The notes: generated by a model not told the origin, from the letters alone. Positions 33,145-42,326 are shown, counted from the stretch's first letter. The stretch is DNA of 54,392 nucleotides from Bacilli bacterium (GCA_022791775.1 JAAVZT010000031.1:1-54392), one strand, 5' to 3'. Numbers and translations: made by a program.

Positions 33145-34888
33145 AATTAAAGTAATGGATGAAAATTTAGCAAATAAAATAGCTGCTGGGGAAGTAGTGG
33201 AAAAATGTGCTTCTATTGTGAAAGAATTAGTAGAAAATAGTGTGGATGCACATGCTACAGAGGTTAATATATTTTTAAGGGAAGGTGGAATAAAGGAAAT
33301 TAGTGTCATTGATAATGGCTTGGGGATGGATGAAGAAGATGCCTTAATGGCTTTTCAGCGTCATGCAACTAGTAAACTATATAAAGATGATGATTTATTT
33401 TTTATTGACACATTGGGATTTCGAGGTGAAGCTTTACCTTCTATTGCTAGTGTTTCTTTAGTGACGTTAAAGACTTCTTTTCATGAGTGTGGTACTTATT
33501 TAGAAATTGAAGGGGGAGTGTTACGAAAAAAGGAAAATGCCGATGCACGTCAAGGAACGATTATTACGATTCAAAATTTGTTTTATAATACACCAGCGCG
33601 GTTAAAGTATTTAAAAAGTGAACAATCAGAGTTACAAAATTGTGTTTCTTTTGTCGAAAAATTTGCTTTAGCACATCCAGAAGTAAGTTTTACGTTACAA
33701 AATGATGATCGTATTTTGGTAAAAACAAGTGGCAGTGGGAGTCTTCATAAAGTAATTCATGAAATATATGGTTTACAAGTTTCTAGTAAAATGTTGGAGA
33801 TAAAAAATAGTAATGATGATTTTGATTTGTTTGGTTATGTATGTAAACCAGAAATTTTAAAATCAAATCGGAATCATATGACTGTTATTGTAAATGGGAG
33901 AGTGATTCGCAATCAAGAGATCAATCGAGCGATTAATGAGGCATATTATACTTATAAACCGGATATAAAATATCCAATTGTCGTCTTAAGGATTGATACA
34001 GATCCGACTTTAATTGACGTAAATATTCATCCTACAAAGCAAGATATTAAAATTACCAAAATGGATATATTGTATGACTTATTACTACAAACCATTAAGG
34101 ATGTTTTATATCAAAACTTATTGATTCCGGATGCTGTTTTAAGAATGCCTACATTTAATCCTATCAAAAATGAAGTTTTAGATAGTGTTATAGCAGAAAG
34201 TAATGACGAGATTCTTCCTTCTTTTCAATCTACTTTTGATTTTCAAGATAATTCGAATGAAAAAGAAGAAGAAACGACGGTTGTAATTAATCCCGAAATG
34301 AAAAAACTTATGTTGTATCCAGTGGGCCTTGCGCATGGGACTTATATTATTGCGGAAAATGAAGAAGGGGTTTATTTAATTGATCAACATGCAGCACAAG
34401 AGCGAATTAATTATGAAAAAAATATGAATGCTCTTCGAAATAAAAATATTACTACTACTACTTTATTGTTGCCAATTACGATTGAATTGAGTCAAAGTGA
34501 GTTTTTAAAAGTTCAAGCTAAAGAAGAACATTTAAAAGAATTGGGTTTTGGGCTGGAGGAATTCGGAATTAATACTTTTGTGTTTAAAAGTCATCCCACT
34601 TGGCTGTCAGAAGGATATGAAGAGGAGAGTATTCGGCGAATTTTAGATTTAATTATTGGAGGATTAGACAATTTTGATCCAGTAAAGTTTAATGAAAAAA
34701 TTGCGATTACTTTAGCTTGTAAAATGAGTATCAAAGCCAATATGCATATTAGTCATGAAGCACAAGAAGAATTATTAAATGAATTGTGTGTGTGTGATAA
34801 TCCTTATAATTGCCCGCATGGAAGACCAACGATTATTAAATTTAGTATTTATGATTTGGAGCGTATGTTTAAAAGAGCTATGAATTAG
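33137..34888 (+). CDS. mutL: DNA mismatch repair protein MutL (endonuclease type)
   Basis: 583 residues. GHKL ATPase N-terminus (IAAGEVVEKCASIVKELVENSVDA, DNGLGMDEEDA, RHATSKL, GFRGEALPSI) and C-terminal nuclease motifs DQHAAQERINYE and CPHGRP. It therefore should nick the daughter strand as in Bacillus. mutS, normally just upstream, is absent from the window; a GNAT and yqeH precede it instead. miaA, normally next, is separated by an inverted ABC gene. Confidence 0.96.
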   Translation: MSKIKVMDENLANKIAAGEVVEKCASIVKELVENSVDAHATEVNIFLREGGIKEISVIDNGLGMDEEDALMAFQRHATSKLYKDDDLFFIDTLGFRGEALPSIASVSLVTLKTSFHECGTYLEIEGGVLRKKENADARQGTIITIQNLFYNTPARLKYLKSEQSELQNCVSFVEKFALAHPEVSFTLQNDDRILVKTSGSGSLHKVIHEIYGLQVSSKMLEIKNSNDDFDLFGYVCKPEILKSNRNHMTVIVNGRVIRNQEINRAINEAYYTYKPDIKYPIVVLRIDTDPTLIDVNIHPTKQDIKITKMDILYDLLLQTIKDVLYQNLLIPDAVLRMPTFNPIKNEVLDSVIAESNDEILPSFQSTFDFQDNSNEKEEETTVVINPEMKKLMLYPVGLAHGTYIIAENEEGVYLIDQHAAQERINYEKNMNALRNKNITTTTLLLPITIELSQSEFLKVQAKEEHLKELGFGLEEFGINTFVFKSHPTWLSEGYEEESIRRILDLIIGGLDNFDPVKFNEKIAITLACKMSIKANMHISHEAQEELLNELCVCDNPYNCPHGRPTIIKFSIYDLERMFKRAMN

Positions 34889-34921
34889 CTTTTTTTTGTT
34901 TCAGGAATACTAACATACAAA

Positions 34922-35032
34922 ATGCAGTTTATGTTAAAGACTGAAAGGGGTTTAAGAACCGATATTGATGTGTCATCAAGAAGGGCTCGATTTACAGTAA
35001 ACGAAGAAAACGGGAAGAACTGGAACTACTAA
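34922..35032 (+). other. Unexplained intergenic island with a 36-codon frame and hairpins
   Basis: Between mutL and the inverted ABC gene, this stretch is richer in G/C than nearby spacers. It can encode 36 residues (MQFMLKTERGLRTDIDVSSR then RARFTVNEENGKNWNY) without a good ribosome site. It also contains small hairpins GGTT-TAAG-AACC and TTGATG-TGT-CATCAA and a TTTACAGTAAA palindrome, ending before a strong terminator. Either a short peptide gene or a small RNA is possible; I recognise neither. Confidence 0.3.
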
Positions 35033-35051
35033 TAATTTTTTGTGATACAGT

Positions 35052-35107
35052 AAAAAAAGTTAATCTTGAAAAGACTTTTCATAGTCTTCTTGTTGATTAA
35101 CTTTTTT
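35052..35107. terminator. Bidirectional terminator between mutL side and ABC gene
   Basis: AAAAAAAGTTAATC ... GATTAACTTTTTT outer stem enclosing an AAGACT/AGTCTT inner stem; it overlaps the 3' end of the ABC gene. Confidence 0.8.
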
Positions 35108-36812
35108 CTATTAGATTTTGTTTTAATTCTAATTGATATAGTTTTTGATAATTTTTATTTTTTTGAAGCAACTCTTTATGGGTTCCTGCTCCTTTTATTT
35201 CACCATCTTCTAAGACAATAATGCGATCGCTTTCCATCACGGTTGATAGGCGATGGGCAATCATTAAAATAGTGTATTCTCCTTGCATATTTTTTATGGC
35301 TGTTTGAATTTCTTTTTGGGTTTCGTTGTCTAATGCTGATGTTGCTTCATCAAATAATATAATTTCAGTGCGTTGAACTAGAGCTCTAGCAATTGCTAGT
35401 CGTTGTTTTTGTCCTCCTGAAAGAGTAACTCCACCTTCCCCGACAATGGTATCATATCCGCTTGGTAATGTCATAATATAATCATGTAAACAAGCCATTT
35501 TGCAAGCTTCTTTCATTTCCTCGTCCGTTAAACCGTCTTTAATGATTGCTAGATTATTGCGAATGCTCATATTAAAAATATATGGATTTTGAGTAATAAT
35601 TGAAATATTTCCACGAATGGAATCCTTATCTAGTTTTGAAATATCTTTTCCATCGATACTAATAGTCCCTGAAGTAGGTTCATATAGTTTACATAATAAA
35701 TGAAAGATCGTTGATTTTCCAGCACCACATTTGCCTACAAAGGATACTGTTTCGTTCGCTTTGATTTGAAAATTAATCTTTTTTAAAATAGGAATTTGAT
35801 TATCATAAGAAAAGCTAACATCTTTAAATTCCAAATTTCCTTTTATATGATTTAAATGCTCGGTTCCAAAAGTTTCTTTTTCGCTTGCTTCAATGATTTG
35901 AAATACACGATTAGCGGATAAATTAAAGTCTTTTAAGTATTCCATTAACATTCCAACATAATCTAAGGTATAAACAATTTGATATCGGTAATTATAGATG
36001 ATTATTGCGGTAGAAATTGATATAATTTTTTGCTGAATTAGTAAGATAGTGAGAAAGATATAACTAAAATCCAGGATGTCACGTATATTGTTATATAAAA
36101 AGTTATATTTTCGATTTGTAATGAACATTTTGTAACGTTGTGCTTGGGAAGCAGTAATTTTGTTTTTTGCTTCTTTGATAAAATTTTCTTCTGCGTTTAG
36201 TACTTTAATATCTTTTGCTCCTCTAACTAGTTCTTGAGAAATACTTGTTGCTTGTTCTTTTAGTTTACGATGAACTTGATCATTTTTTTGATAAATAGCA
36301 TTTTTCTTTTTTTGAATGGAAAATAATATAATTAAAAAAATAAGATAAAAGAGAAAGATAAATTTATTTAAAATAAAAATACTAATTAGGATTCCGCAGT
36401 TTGTAATTATTTCGGTCAAGCATTCACTGATATTGACATATATATCAGCTATTTTACCAGCATCGCTTGAAATGCGTTCAATATAATATCCACTTGATTT
36501 TTTATTTAATTCTTTTGTAGTGGTTTTTAAAAGTTCAGAAGCAATGCTGATTTGAATATTTTTTAAAGTCGTACGATAAAATTTAGAGGCGTTAATGCCC
36601 CCAATAAATCGAACAGTATTTCGAAATATTTCCAATAGGAACAAAATAATAGAACTATAAAAAAGTTGTTCAAATAATTCTTCTGAGATACTTAATAATT
36701 GTTTGGCACTATAGATAGGTACAATGGCTCCGATGATACAAAGTAAAATCGTAAAAATAAGAAATAAAATAAAGTTTTTTTTGCTATCTTTGGCATATTG
36801 ATAGTTTCCCAT
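35097..36812 (-). CDS. ABC exporter, fused membrane and ATPase domains
   Basis: 571 residues: six membrane segments (about residues 10-310), then ATPase with Walker A GKCGAGKST, signature TLSGGQKQRLAIARAL, Walker B EIILFDEATSALD, H-loop AHRLST. Homo- or heterodimeric half-transporter of the lipid/multidrug/peptide type; no partner half-gene is nearby. No C39 peptidase domain. It sits inverted between mutL and miaA, genes normally adjacent in Firmicutes, which suggests insertion. An extended -10 on the minus strand lies at 36864-36869. Confidence 0.92.
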   Translation of the reverse strand: MGNYQYAKDSKKNFILFLIFTILLCIIGAIVPIYSAKQLLSISEELFEQLFYSSIILFLLEIFRNTVRFIGGINASKFYRTTLKNIQISIASELLKTTTKELNKKSSGYYIERISSDAGKIADIYVNISECLTEIITNCGILISIFILNKFIFLFYLIFLIILFSIQKKKNAIYQKNDQVHRKLKEQATSISQELVRGAKDIKVLNAEENFIKEAKNKITASQAQRYKMFITNRKYNFLYNNIRDILDFSYIFLTILLIQQKIISISTAIIIYNYRYQIVYTLDYVGMLMEYLKDFNLSANRVFQIIEASEKETFGTEHLNHIKGNLEFKDVSFSYDNQIPILKKINFQIKANETVSFVGKCGAGKSTIFHLLCKLYEPTSGTISIDGKDISKLDKDSIRGNISIITQNPYIFNMSIRNNLAIIKDGLTDEEMKEACKMACLHDYIMTLPSGYDTIVGEGGVTLSGGQKQRLAIARALVQRTEIILFDEATSALDNETQKEIQTAIKNMQGEYTILMIAHRLSTVMESDRIIVLEDGEIKGAGTHKELLQKNKNYQKLYQLELKQNLIEKS

Positions 36813-36962
36813 TTTTCTTTTAAATCATTCATTTATTTTTCCCTTTCTTTATTTGGTTTGTTTATTATAACATAAATTTATTTAAATCAGAATTTAGCAT
36901 GTTATTCAATAACATTGCAATCTTTTTGCTTTTTTAGTAGGATATATTTAAGAGGTGAAGCT

Positions 36963-37868
36963 ATGATTTTGGCAATTGTTGGACCGACTGGAGTTGGTAA
37001 AACAAAATTGAGTATTGCACTGGCAAAACTATATAATGGAGAAATAATTAATGCAGATTCAATGCAAATTTATCAAGGATTAGATATTGGGACGGCTAAA
37101 ATTACCCAAGCAGAAATGGAACACATTCCACACCATTTATTAAGTATTAAAGAAGTTAGTGAAGACTATAGTGTGTTTGATTATCAAAAAGATGCTCGAA
37201 TATGTATTGCTGATATTCAATCGAGAGGGCATATTCCTATTTTTGTTGGAGGAACAGGGTATTATTTAAAAGCAACTTTATATGATTATCAATTTACGGA
37301 AGATCATGAAAATGAAATTAAGGAATTAGAGCTTCTTACTGATGAAGAATTGAGACAACAAATAGCAAGTTATGAAGTTCCTTTTGCAATCGATTTTCAA
37401 AATCGTCGCCGAATGATTCGATTGCTAAGTCGTCTAAAAAAAGATGGTGTCGATTTTTATCAAGATTTTCAATTAATTTATGATGATGTATTATTTATTG
37501 GTCTTACTACAGATAGATCGATTTTGTATCAAAAAATAGATCAGCGATTTGATAAAATGCTTGTACCATTAATTGATGAAGTGAAACCGTTTATTTTAAG
37601 TGGAGTAGCTTCTAAGGCGTTAAAAACGGGAATCGGTTATAAAGAATTTTATGATTTTTTTCAAAATCGTAAAACATTACAAGAAGTTGTTTTGGAATGT
37701 AAAAAAAATTCTCGTAATTATGCAAAAAGACAATATACTTGGTTTGAAAATCAGCTGCCAGTGAAATGGTTTTCGGTCGATTATGACGATTTTTCTAAGA
37801 CTGTTATGGAAGTTGTGCATTATATTTCGACGCAATTTGGAGTTGACGAAAGTCTAAAGAAAAGATAG
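36963..37868 (+). CDS. miaA: tRNA dimethylallyltransferase
   Basis: 301 residues. P-loop GPTGVGKTKLSIALA, substrate motif INADSMQIYQGLDIGTAK, VGGTGYYLKATLYD, and QNRRRMIRLL. Adds dimethylallyl to A37 of UNN-reading tRNAs. ATG 36963 has AGAGGTGA upstream. The -35 and -10 of the next operon's promoter lie inside its last codons and stop. Confidence 0.96.
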   Translation: MILAIVGPTGVGKTKLSIALAKLYNGEIINADSMQIYQGLDIGTAKITQAEMEHIPHHLLSIKEVSEDYSVFDYQKDARICIADIQSRGHIPIFVGGTGYYLKATLYDYQFTEDHENEIKELELLTDEELRQQIASYEVPFAIDFQNRRRMIRLLSRLKKDGVDFYQDFQLIYDDVLFIGLTTDRSILYQKIDQRFDKMLVPLIDEVKPFILSGVASKALKTGIGYKEFYDFFQNRKTLQEVVLECKKNSRNYAKRQYTWFENQLPVKWFSVDYDDFSKTVMEVVHYISTQFGVDESLKKR

Positions 37869-37871
37869 AAT
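37843..37871 (+). promoter_or_regulatory. Promoter of the AspRS-AsnRS-GatCAB operon
   Basis: -35 TTGACG (37843-37848), 17-bp spacer, -10 TAGAAT (37866-37871), nested in the 3' end of miaA; the miaA stop TAG is the first half of the -10. Predicted start ~37878. Confidence 0.7.
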
Positions 37872-37877
37872 AGTATT

Positions 37878-38083
37878 AGTTTATTTCTATAAAGGGAACA
37901 AAACGAGAAGTCATATTTTAAAAGAGAAGGTGAGTTGCTGCGAACACCCTAAAATATTCTTGAATTGGAACACCCTTGTGATTAGAAAGCGCAATCGTTG
38001 CGTTATCAGTTTAGAGAGTACCTAGTAAAGTAAGGTGGCACCGCGGATTTTCATTCGTCCTTACGTTGTTAGGGACTTTTTTT
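37878..38083 (+). promoter_or_regulatory. T-box riboswitch with GAAC specifier (Asn, possibly also Glu)
   Basis: Full-length transcriptional T-box. Distal Stem I marks include GAGAAGGTGAG and CTGCGAACACC. The specifier side reads TTGGAACACCCTTGTG, aligning with the glyQS pattern GGC-A-UUCUUGAG and placing AAC (Asn, 37969-37971) before the conserved A; GAA (Glu, 37968-37970) overlaps it by one-base shift. The T-box AAGGTGGCACCGCGG is at 38032-38046. Antiterminator partner CGTCCTT and a terminator pairing ~38018-38037 with ~38059-38076 before seven T complete the switch. Confidence 0.92.
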
Positions 38084-38167
38084 ATGAAAGGGTTGTTTTT
38101 TAGAAATGGATTATTTGTTGCGATCTGAAAAAAGCAAAATGGAATTATGTTAATAGGAGGAAACGGG

Positions 38168-39100
38168 ATGGAAAAGAGATTAGAAACCATGCGATTTGTA
38201 GGGAAAGAAGAAGGAAGATGGTACGATTATATGGGCCGTATATTTTCTTCTTTTGCAGAAATTTATAATTATGATTATACAATATCTCCATTGTGGAATG
38301 AGAAGGAGCCCTTTCGTCAAAATGGAATGTTGTATCGAATTCAAGGATATTTGGAACAACATTTAAATGAAGAAGTCATTCCTCAAAAGATGTTTTATAT
38401 GGAACCTGTTTATTTAAAACAACAGGAGCAAGAATTTGGATATCTTACAATTGGTAAATTTGATGAAATGGAAATGGCTATAAGTATTTCATTAGCAGTT
38501 CGTATTTTAGAAGCATTTGGATTGCGGGATCTAGTGGTTTTAATTCAAGTTAAACCTATGCAAGAGGAAGTGCTCAGTCATTATTTGGATTGTTTAGATA
38601 TAAGTTACCAAAAACGAGAAGTACAGGTTTTAAATTGTGATGGAGTTGCTTTTCAAATTTTATATCAGAAAGAGAAAAATATAACACCTTTAATTCAAGG
38701 GGGAAATTTATCACATCTCTCTCATGAATTTAAGGAGCTCTCGTTACAAGCTTTTGGATTTTGGGGGTCTTTTTCTAGTATTTATGACTGGTTGAAAGAA
38801 GAAAAGTCACAGCAATTGGATCCTAAAATGTTAGATGTAGTGGTTACTTATGAAACGGAATTGGAAAAAGAAAAAGCGCTTTACTATACGCAGGAGTTAA
38901 GATTAAATGGCTTTAAAACGGAATGTATTTTTCGAAATCAAAAGAATTTTATACGTGAAAATTATAATACTAGATATGTTATTTCGTTAAAAGAAAGTTT
39001 ATTTGAAACGAATGAATTGATTATTACTGATTTGGAAACAAATGAAAAAGAAACTGTGAAAGAAATGGATTTAATTGATCATTTGGATTTGAATATATAG
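38168..39100 (+). CDS. Degenerate HisRS-like (HisZ-like) protein of the transamidation operon
   Basis: 310 residues resembling HisRS but shorter. The class II core is recognisable: YDYTISPLWNE like motif 1, KMFYMEPVYLKQQEQEFGYLTIGKFDE where motif 2 should read FRxE...GRYREFxQ (catalytic Arg missing), and AFGFWGSFSSI in place of motif 3. The LDYYTG histidine site is absent. A C-terminal ~90 residues (DVVVTYETELEKEKALYYTQ, RYVISLKESLFE) look like the HisRS anticodon-binding domain, which true HisZ lacks. No his genes are near. AGGAGG site 7 nt before ATG 38168. First gene after the Asn T-box. Confidence 0.7.
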   Translation: MEKRLETMRFVGKEEGRWYDYMGRIFSSFAEIYNYDYTISPLWNEKEPFRQNGMLYRIQGYLEQHLNEEVIPQKMFYMEPVYLKQQEQEFGYLTIGKFDEMEMAISISLAVRILEAFGLRDLVVLIQVKPMQEEVLSHYLDCLDISYQKREVQVLNCDGVAFQILYQKEKNITPLIQGGNLSHLSHEFKELSLQAFGFWGSFSSIYDWLKEEKSQQLDPKMLDVVVTYETELEKEKALYYTQELRLNGFKTECIFRNQKNFIRENYNTRYVISLKESLFETNELIITDLETNEKETVKEMDLIDHLDLNI

Positions 39101-39108
39101 GAGGATAT

Positions 39109-39633
39109 ATGAAAAAAAAGAGTTATAATCGAAATTATGAATACTTTAAAAGTAATCAAGTCGGAATGATAAAGAGATTGATTGAAACTTATTTACAAAA
39201 TGAAAAAATTGCTTCTTTATCTAGAAGTGAATTAGAACAACAACGAAATGTTATTTTTTCATTTTTAAAACAAATGGGAATTTATGAATTGAATGATAAA
39301 AAAATATTTTTTGATATTATGTCTGGTAAGTATGATGAACATTTAAATATGATTTCCCAAAAACACAAAAAAGAAAGGGAGTTTGTTTCAAAGAAAGTGA
39401 GTCCGAAGAAAGCAAGTATTACTCATATAAAACGGGAATTACGATTCCAAAAATTAGAACTGTTGTGGCAACAATATGAGGAGCAACAAGTTTCTTTTGG
39501 ATTATTATTTCAGGCTTTTTGTGAGTATTTTGAGGATCGTCTCGATATTTATAGTAATCAAATTACACAGCAAGAAGTTTGTACTTATACAGAGCGTTAT
39601 TTAACGAGAAGAAAGGGGCTTTTTCATGACTAA
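39109..39633 (+). CDS. Unknown basic helical protein in the transamidation operon
   Basis: 174 residues, Lys/Gln/Glu-rich and predicted mostly helical, no membrane segment or known motif. Two helical halves are joined by a basic segment (EFVSKKVSPKKASITHIKREL). It lies 8 nt after the HisRS-like gene and overlaps the AspRS start by 8 nt, so its synthesis is coupled to both. Could be an RNA- or synthetase-binding factor; unproven. Confidence 0.7.
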   Translation: MKKKSYNRNYEYFKSNQVGMIKRLIETYLQNEKIASLSRSELEQQRNVIFSFLKQMGIYELNDKKIFFDIMSGKYDEHLNMISQKHKKEREFVSKKVSPKKASITHIKRELRFQKLELLWQQYEEQQVSFGLLFQAFCEYFEDRLDIYSNQITQQEVCTYTERYLTRRKGLFHD

Positions 39634-40936
39634 ACTGTATGCAAAAGATTTAATGAATTATTATGAAACAAAAATTGAATTTCAAGGTTTTTTAGAAAAA
39701 GTTCGCGATTTACCTTATGTGATGTTTTTAATTTTAAGGGATGGGACAGGAAAAGTTCAAGTTACAATCGAAAAACAAGAGAAAAATCAAGATTTGATTT
39801 CGCAAATGCAACATGTTGGATTGGAATCAACGTTATGTGTTCATGGAATATTAAAAGAAGCGCCTAGTGTAAAAATGGGAGGAATGGAGATTATCCCAGA
39901 GCGTATTGATATTACTTCTTCTAGTTTACCAGAATTGCCATTTGATTATAATAAGAAAGACAATAGTTTACGTGAAACAAGATTAGATTATCGATTTATC
40001 GATTTACGAAGAAAGGAAAACCATTTATTATTTCAGGCAGCGACTTTATTAGAGCATAGTTTGCGGGAGTATTGTGTTCAACATGATTTTATGGAAATTC
40101 ATTCTCCTAAAATTAGTGGAGCAGCTGCAGAAAGCGGAGCTGAAGTTTTTTCATTCGACTATTTTGGGACAACAGCTTATTTATCTCAATCTCCACAATT
40201 TTATAAACAGATGGCTATGGCAGCTGGATTTGATAAAGTGTATGAGATAGGTCCAGCTTTTCGGGCTGAAAATTCTCATACCAGTTATCATGCAACAGAA
40301 ATTAATATGGCGGATGTTGAAATTTCTTGGATAAAGCATTTTGAAGAAGTGATGGACTTTGAAGAAGCATGGCTTAAATATGCTATTTCTAAAGTTTATG
40401 AAAAATATGGGTATGTGATGGAGCAAGAAAAAATATCTCTTACAAATTTAGATGTTCCGTTTGCAAAAATGACTTTTCAAGAAGCAAAAAGCGTTTTGAA
40501 AGAGCACTTCCATTATGTTGGGGAAAAAGAAGAGGATTTGGATCGGAAAGAAGAAAATTTATTGTGTAAATATGCGAAGCAGCATTACAAGACAGAGTTT
40601 ATTTTTATTACCCATTTTCCATTTGCAGCGCGGCCTTTTTATCATATGTTAGATGAAAATGGGAATACTTGTAGTTATGATTTATTGTTTCGAGGCATTG
40701 AAATTACCACGGGTGCTCAAAGAGAACATCGATTGGATATTTTGAAACAGCAGATTTTAGAGAAAAAGATTTCATTAGAGAGTTTAGATTTTTATTTAGA
40801 TTTTTTCTCTTATGGAATGCCACCACATGGCGGATTTGCGATAGGGTTAAATCGGTTGTTGATGTTATTGTTTGAACTCGATAATATTCGGGAAGCAACT
40901 TACATTTATCGTGGACCTACGCGTTTAAATCCATAG
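39626..40936 (+). CDS. aspS: Aspartyl-tRNA synthetase, archaeal/eukaryotic type
   Basis: 436 residues, against ~590 for bacterial AspRS; the bacterial insertion (GAD) domain is absent. N-terminal OB fold (KIEFQGFLEKVRDLPYVMFLILRDGTGKVQV), RLDYRFIDLRR, motif 2 region FRAENSHTSYHATEINMADVE, motif 3 GFAIGLNRLLMLLFELDNIREATYI and end RGPTRLNP. Archaeal-type AspRS in bacteria is often non-discriminating, forming Asp-tRNA-Asn for GatCAB. That is inferred here from the operon. Confidence 0.9.
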   Translation: MTKLYAKDLMNYYETKIEFQGFLEKVRDLPYVMFLILRDGTGKVQVTIEKQEKNQDLISQMQHVGLESTLCVHGILKEAPSVKMGGMEIIPERIDITSSSLPELPFDYNKKDNSLRETRLDYRFIDLRRKENHLLFQAATLLEHSLREYCVQHDFMEIHSPKISGAAAESGAEVFSFDYFGTTAYLSQSPQFYKQMAMAAGFDKVYEIGPAFRAENSHTSYHATEINMADVEISWIKHFEEVMDFEEAWLKYAISKVYEKYGYVMEQEKISLTNLDVPFAKMTFQEAKSVLKEHFHYVGEKEEDLDRKEENLLCKYAKQHYKTEFIFITHFPFAARPFYHMLDENGNTCSYDLLFRGIEITTGAQREHRLDILKQQILEKKISLESLDFYLDFFSYGMPPHGGFAIGLNRLLMLLFELDNIREATYIYRGPTRLNP

Positions 40937-40953
40937 AAAGAAAGGGAGAATAT

Positions 40954-42318
40954 ATGTATTTAAAAGAAATAATGGATGAAGCAAAAAAATATGTTGGAAA
41001 AGAAGTTAGTGTTTCTGGATGGGTGCGGAATCATCGCCGTCAAAAGGAACTTGGTTTTATTGTCTTTTCAGATGGAACTCAATTTAATCAGCTACAATTA
41101 ATTTATGATAATCAATTGTCTTGCTTTGAAGAACTGGCAGCTTTAAAAATTGGAACTGCGATCGAAGTACGAGGAATTTTACAAGAATCTGCTGGTAGTG
41201 GACAAGATTATGAGCTAGCGATTCAAGATTTTAAGTTACTAGGAGATTGTCCGGATGATTATCCGTTACAGCCGAAACCACATTCCCCAGAGTTTTTAAG
41301 AAGTATTGCTTATTTAAGACCGCGTTCAAATTTATTTCAAGCTGTATTTCGGATTCGTAGTCTTGCTGCAATGGCGATTCATACTTATTTTCAAGATCGA
41401 GGATATGTTTATTTGCATGCCCCTTTAATTACAGCGAGTGATTGTGAAGGAGCAGGTGAAATGTTTCAAGTAACAACTTTGCCATTGGAACAGTTAAATG
41501 GAAAGGTAGACTATACTAAAGATTTCTTTCATAAAAAGACAGGACTTACTGTATCTGGACAGTTACAAGCTGAAACATTTGCTATGGCATTTTCTAAGGT
41601 TTATACATTTGGTCCAACTTTTCGAGCAGAAGATTCGAATACGAAAACTCACGTCGCTGAATTTTGGATGATTGAGCCAGAAATAGCTTTTTGCGATTTA
41701 GATGGGGTAATGGATATTGAAGAAGATATGTTAAAATTTATTGTTCAATATATATTGGAAAAAGCTCATGATGAATTAGTCTTTTTAGATAAATTTGCGG
41801 AAAAAGGTCTTTTACAAAAATTAGAAAAATTAGTTTCGAGTACATTTACTAGAATTACACATGAAGAGGTCATTTCAATTTTGAAAAAAGCGGATGTAAG
41901 ATGGGAATTTGAACCAAAATATGGAGAAGATATTGCTAAGGAACATGAAAAATATATTACAGAATATTTTGATGGTCCAGTTTTCATCACTAATTGGCCG
42001 AAAGAAATTAAATCTTTCTATATGAAACAAAATGAGGACGGTACAGTACGGGGAGTCGATTTAGAAGTTCCCGGTATTGGAGAGTTGATTGGTGGAAGTG
42101 AAAGAGAAGCGGATTATGAAAAATTACGAACTCGAATGGAAGAGTTGAAAATGGATATTTCTGAAATGGAATGGTATTTGAATTTACGGAAATATGGAAG
42201 TTGCGTTCATTCGGGATTTGGATTGGGATTTGAAAGATTATTGTTATATTTAACTGGAGTAGATAATATTCGCGATGTTATTGCTTATCCAAGAACGCCA
42301 GGAAATTGTGAATTTTAG
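40954..42318 (+). CDS. asnS: Asparaginyl-tRNA synthetase
   Basis: 454 residues. OB fold KEVSVSGWVRNHRRQKELGFIVFSDGT, FRAEDSNTKTHVAEFWMIEPE, and C-terminus GFGLGFERLLLYLTGVDNIRDVIAYPRTPGNCEF are diagnostic of AsnRS. Its presence gives a direct Asn-tRNA route alongside the indirect GatCAB route in the same operon. AAAGGGAGA site upstream. Confidence 0.96.
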   Translation: MYLKEIMDEAKKYVGKEVSVSGWVRNHRRQKELGFIVFSDGTQFNQLQLIYDNQLSCFEELAALKIGTAIEVRGILQESAGSGQDYELAIQDFKLLGDCPDDYPLQPKPHSPEFLRSIAYLRPRSNLFQAVFRIRSLAAMAIHTYFQDRGYVYLHAPLITASDCEGAGEMFQVTTLPLEQLNGKVDYTKDFFHKKTGLTVSGQLQAETFAMAFSKVYTFGPTFRAEDSNTKTHVAEFWMIEPEIAFCDLDGVMDIEEDMLKFIVQYILEKAHDELVFLDKFAEKGLLQKLEKLVSSTFTRITHEEVISILKKADVRWEFEPKYGEDIAKEHEKYITEYFDGPVFITNWPKEIKSFYMKQNEDGTVRGVDLEVPGIGELIGGSEREADYEKLRTRMEELKMDISEMEWYLNLRKYGSCVHSGFGLGFERLLLYLTGVDNIRDVIAYPRTPGNCEF

Positions 42319-42326
42319 GAGGTAAT

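Noticed and set aside
38168-39100. True HisZ (ATP phosphoribosyltransferase regulator)
   Set aside because: No histidine biosynthesis gene nearby, a C-terminal anticodon-like domain is present, and the T-box specifier is Asn/Glu, not His.
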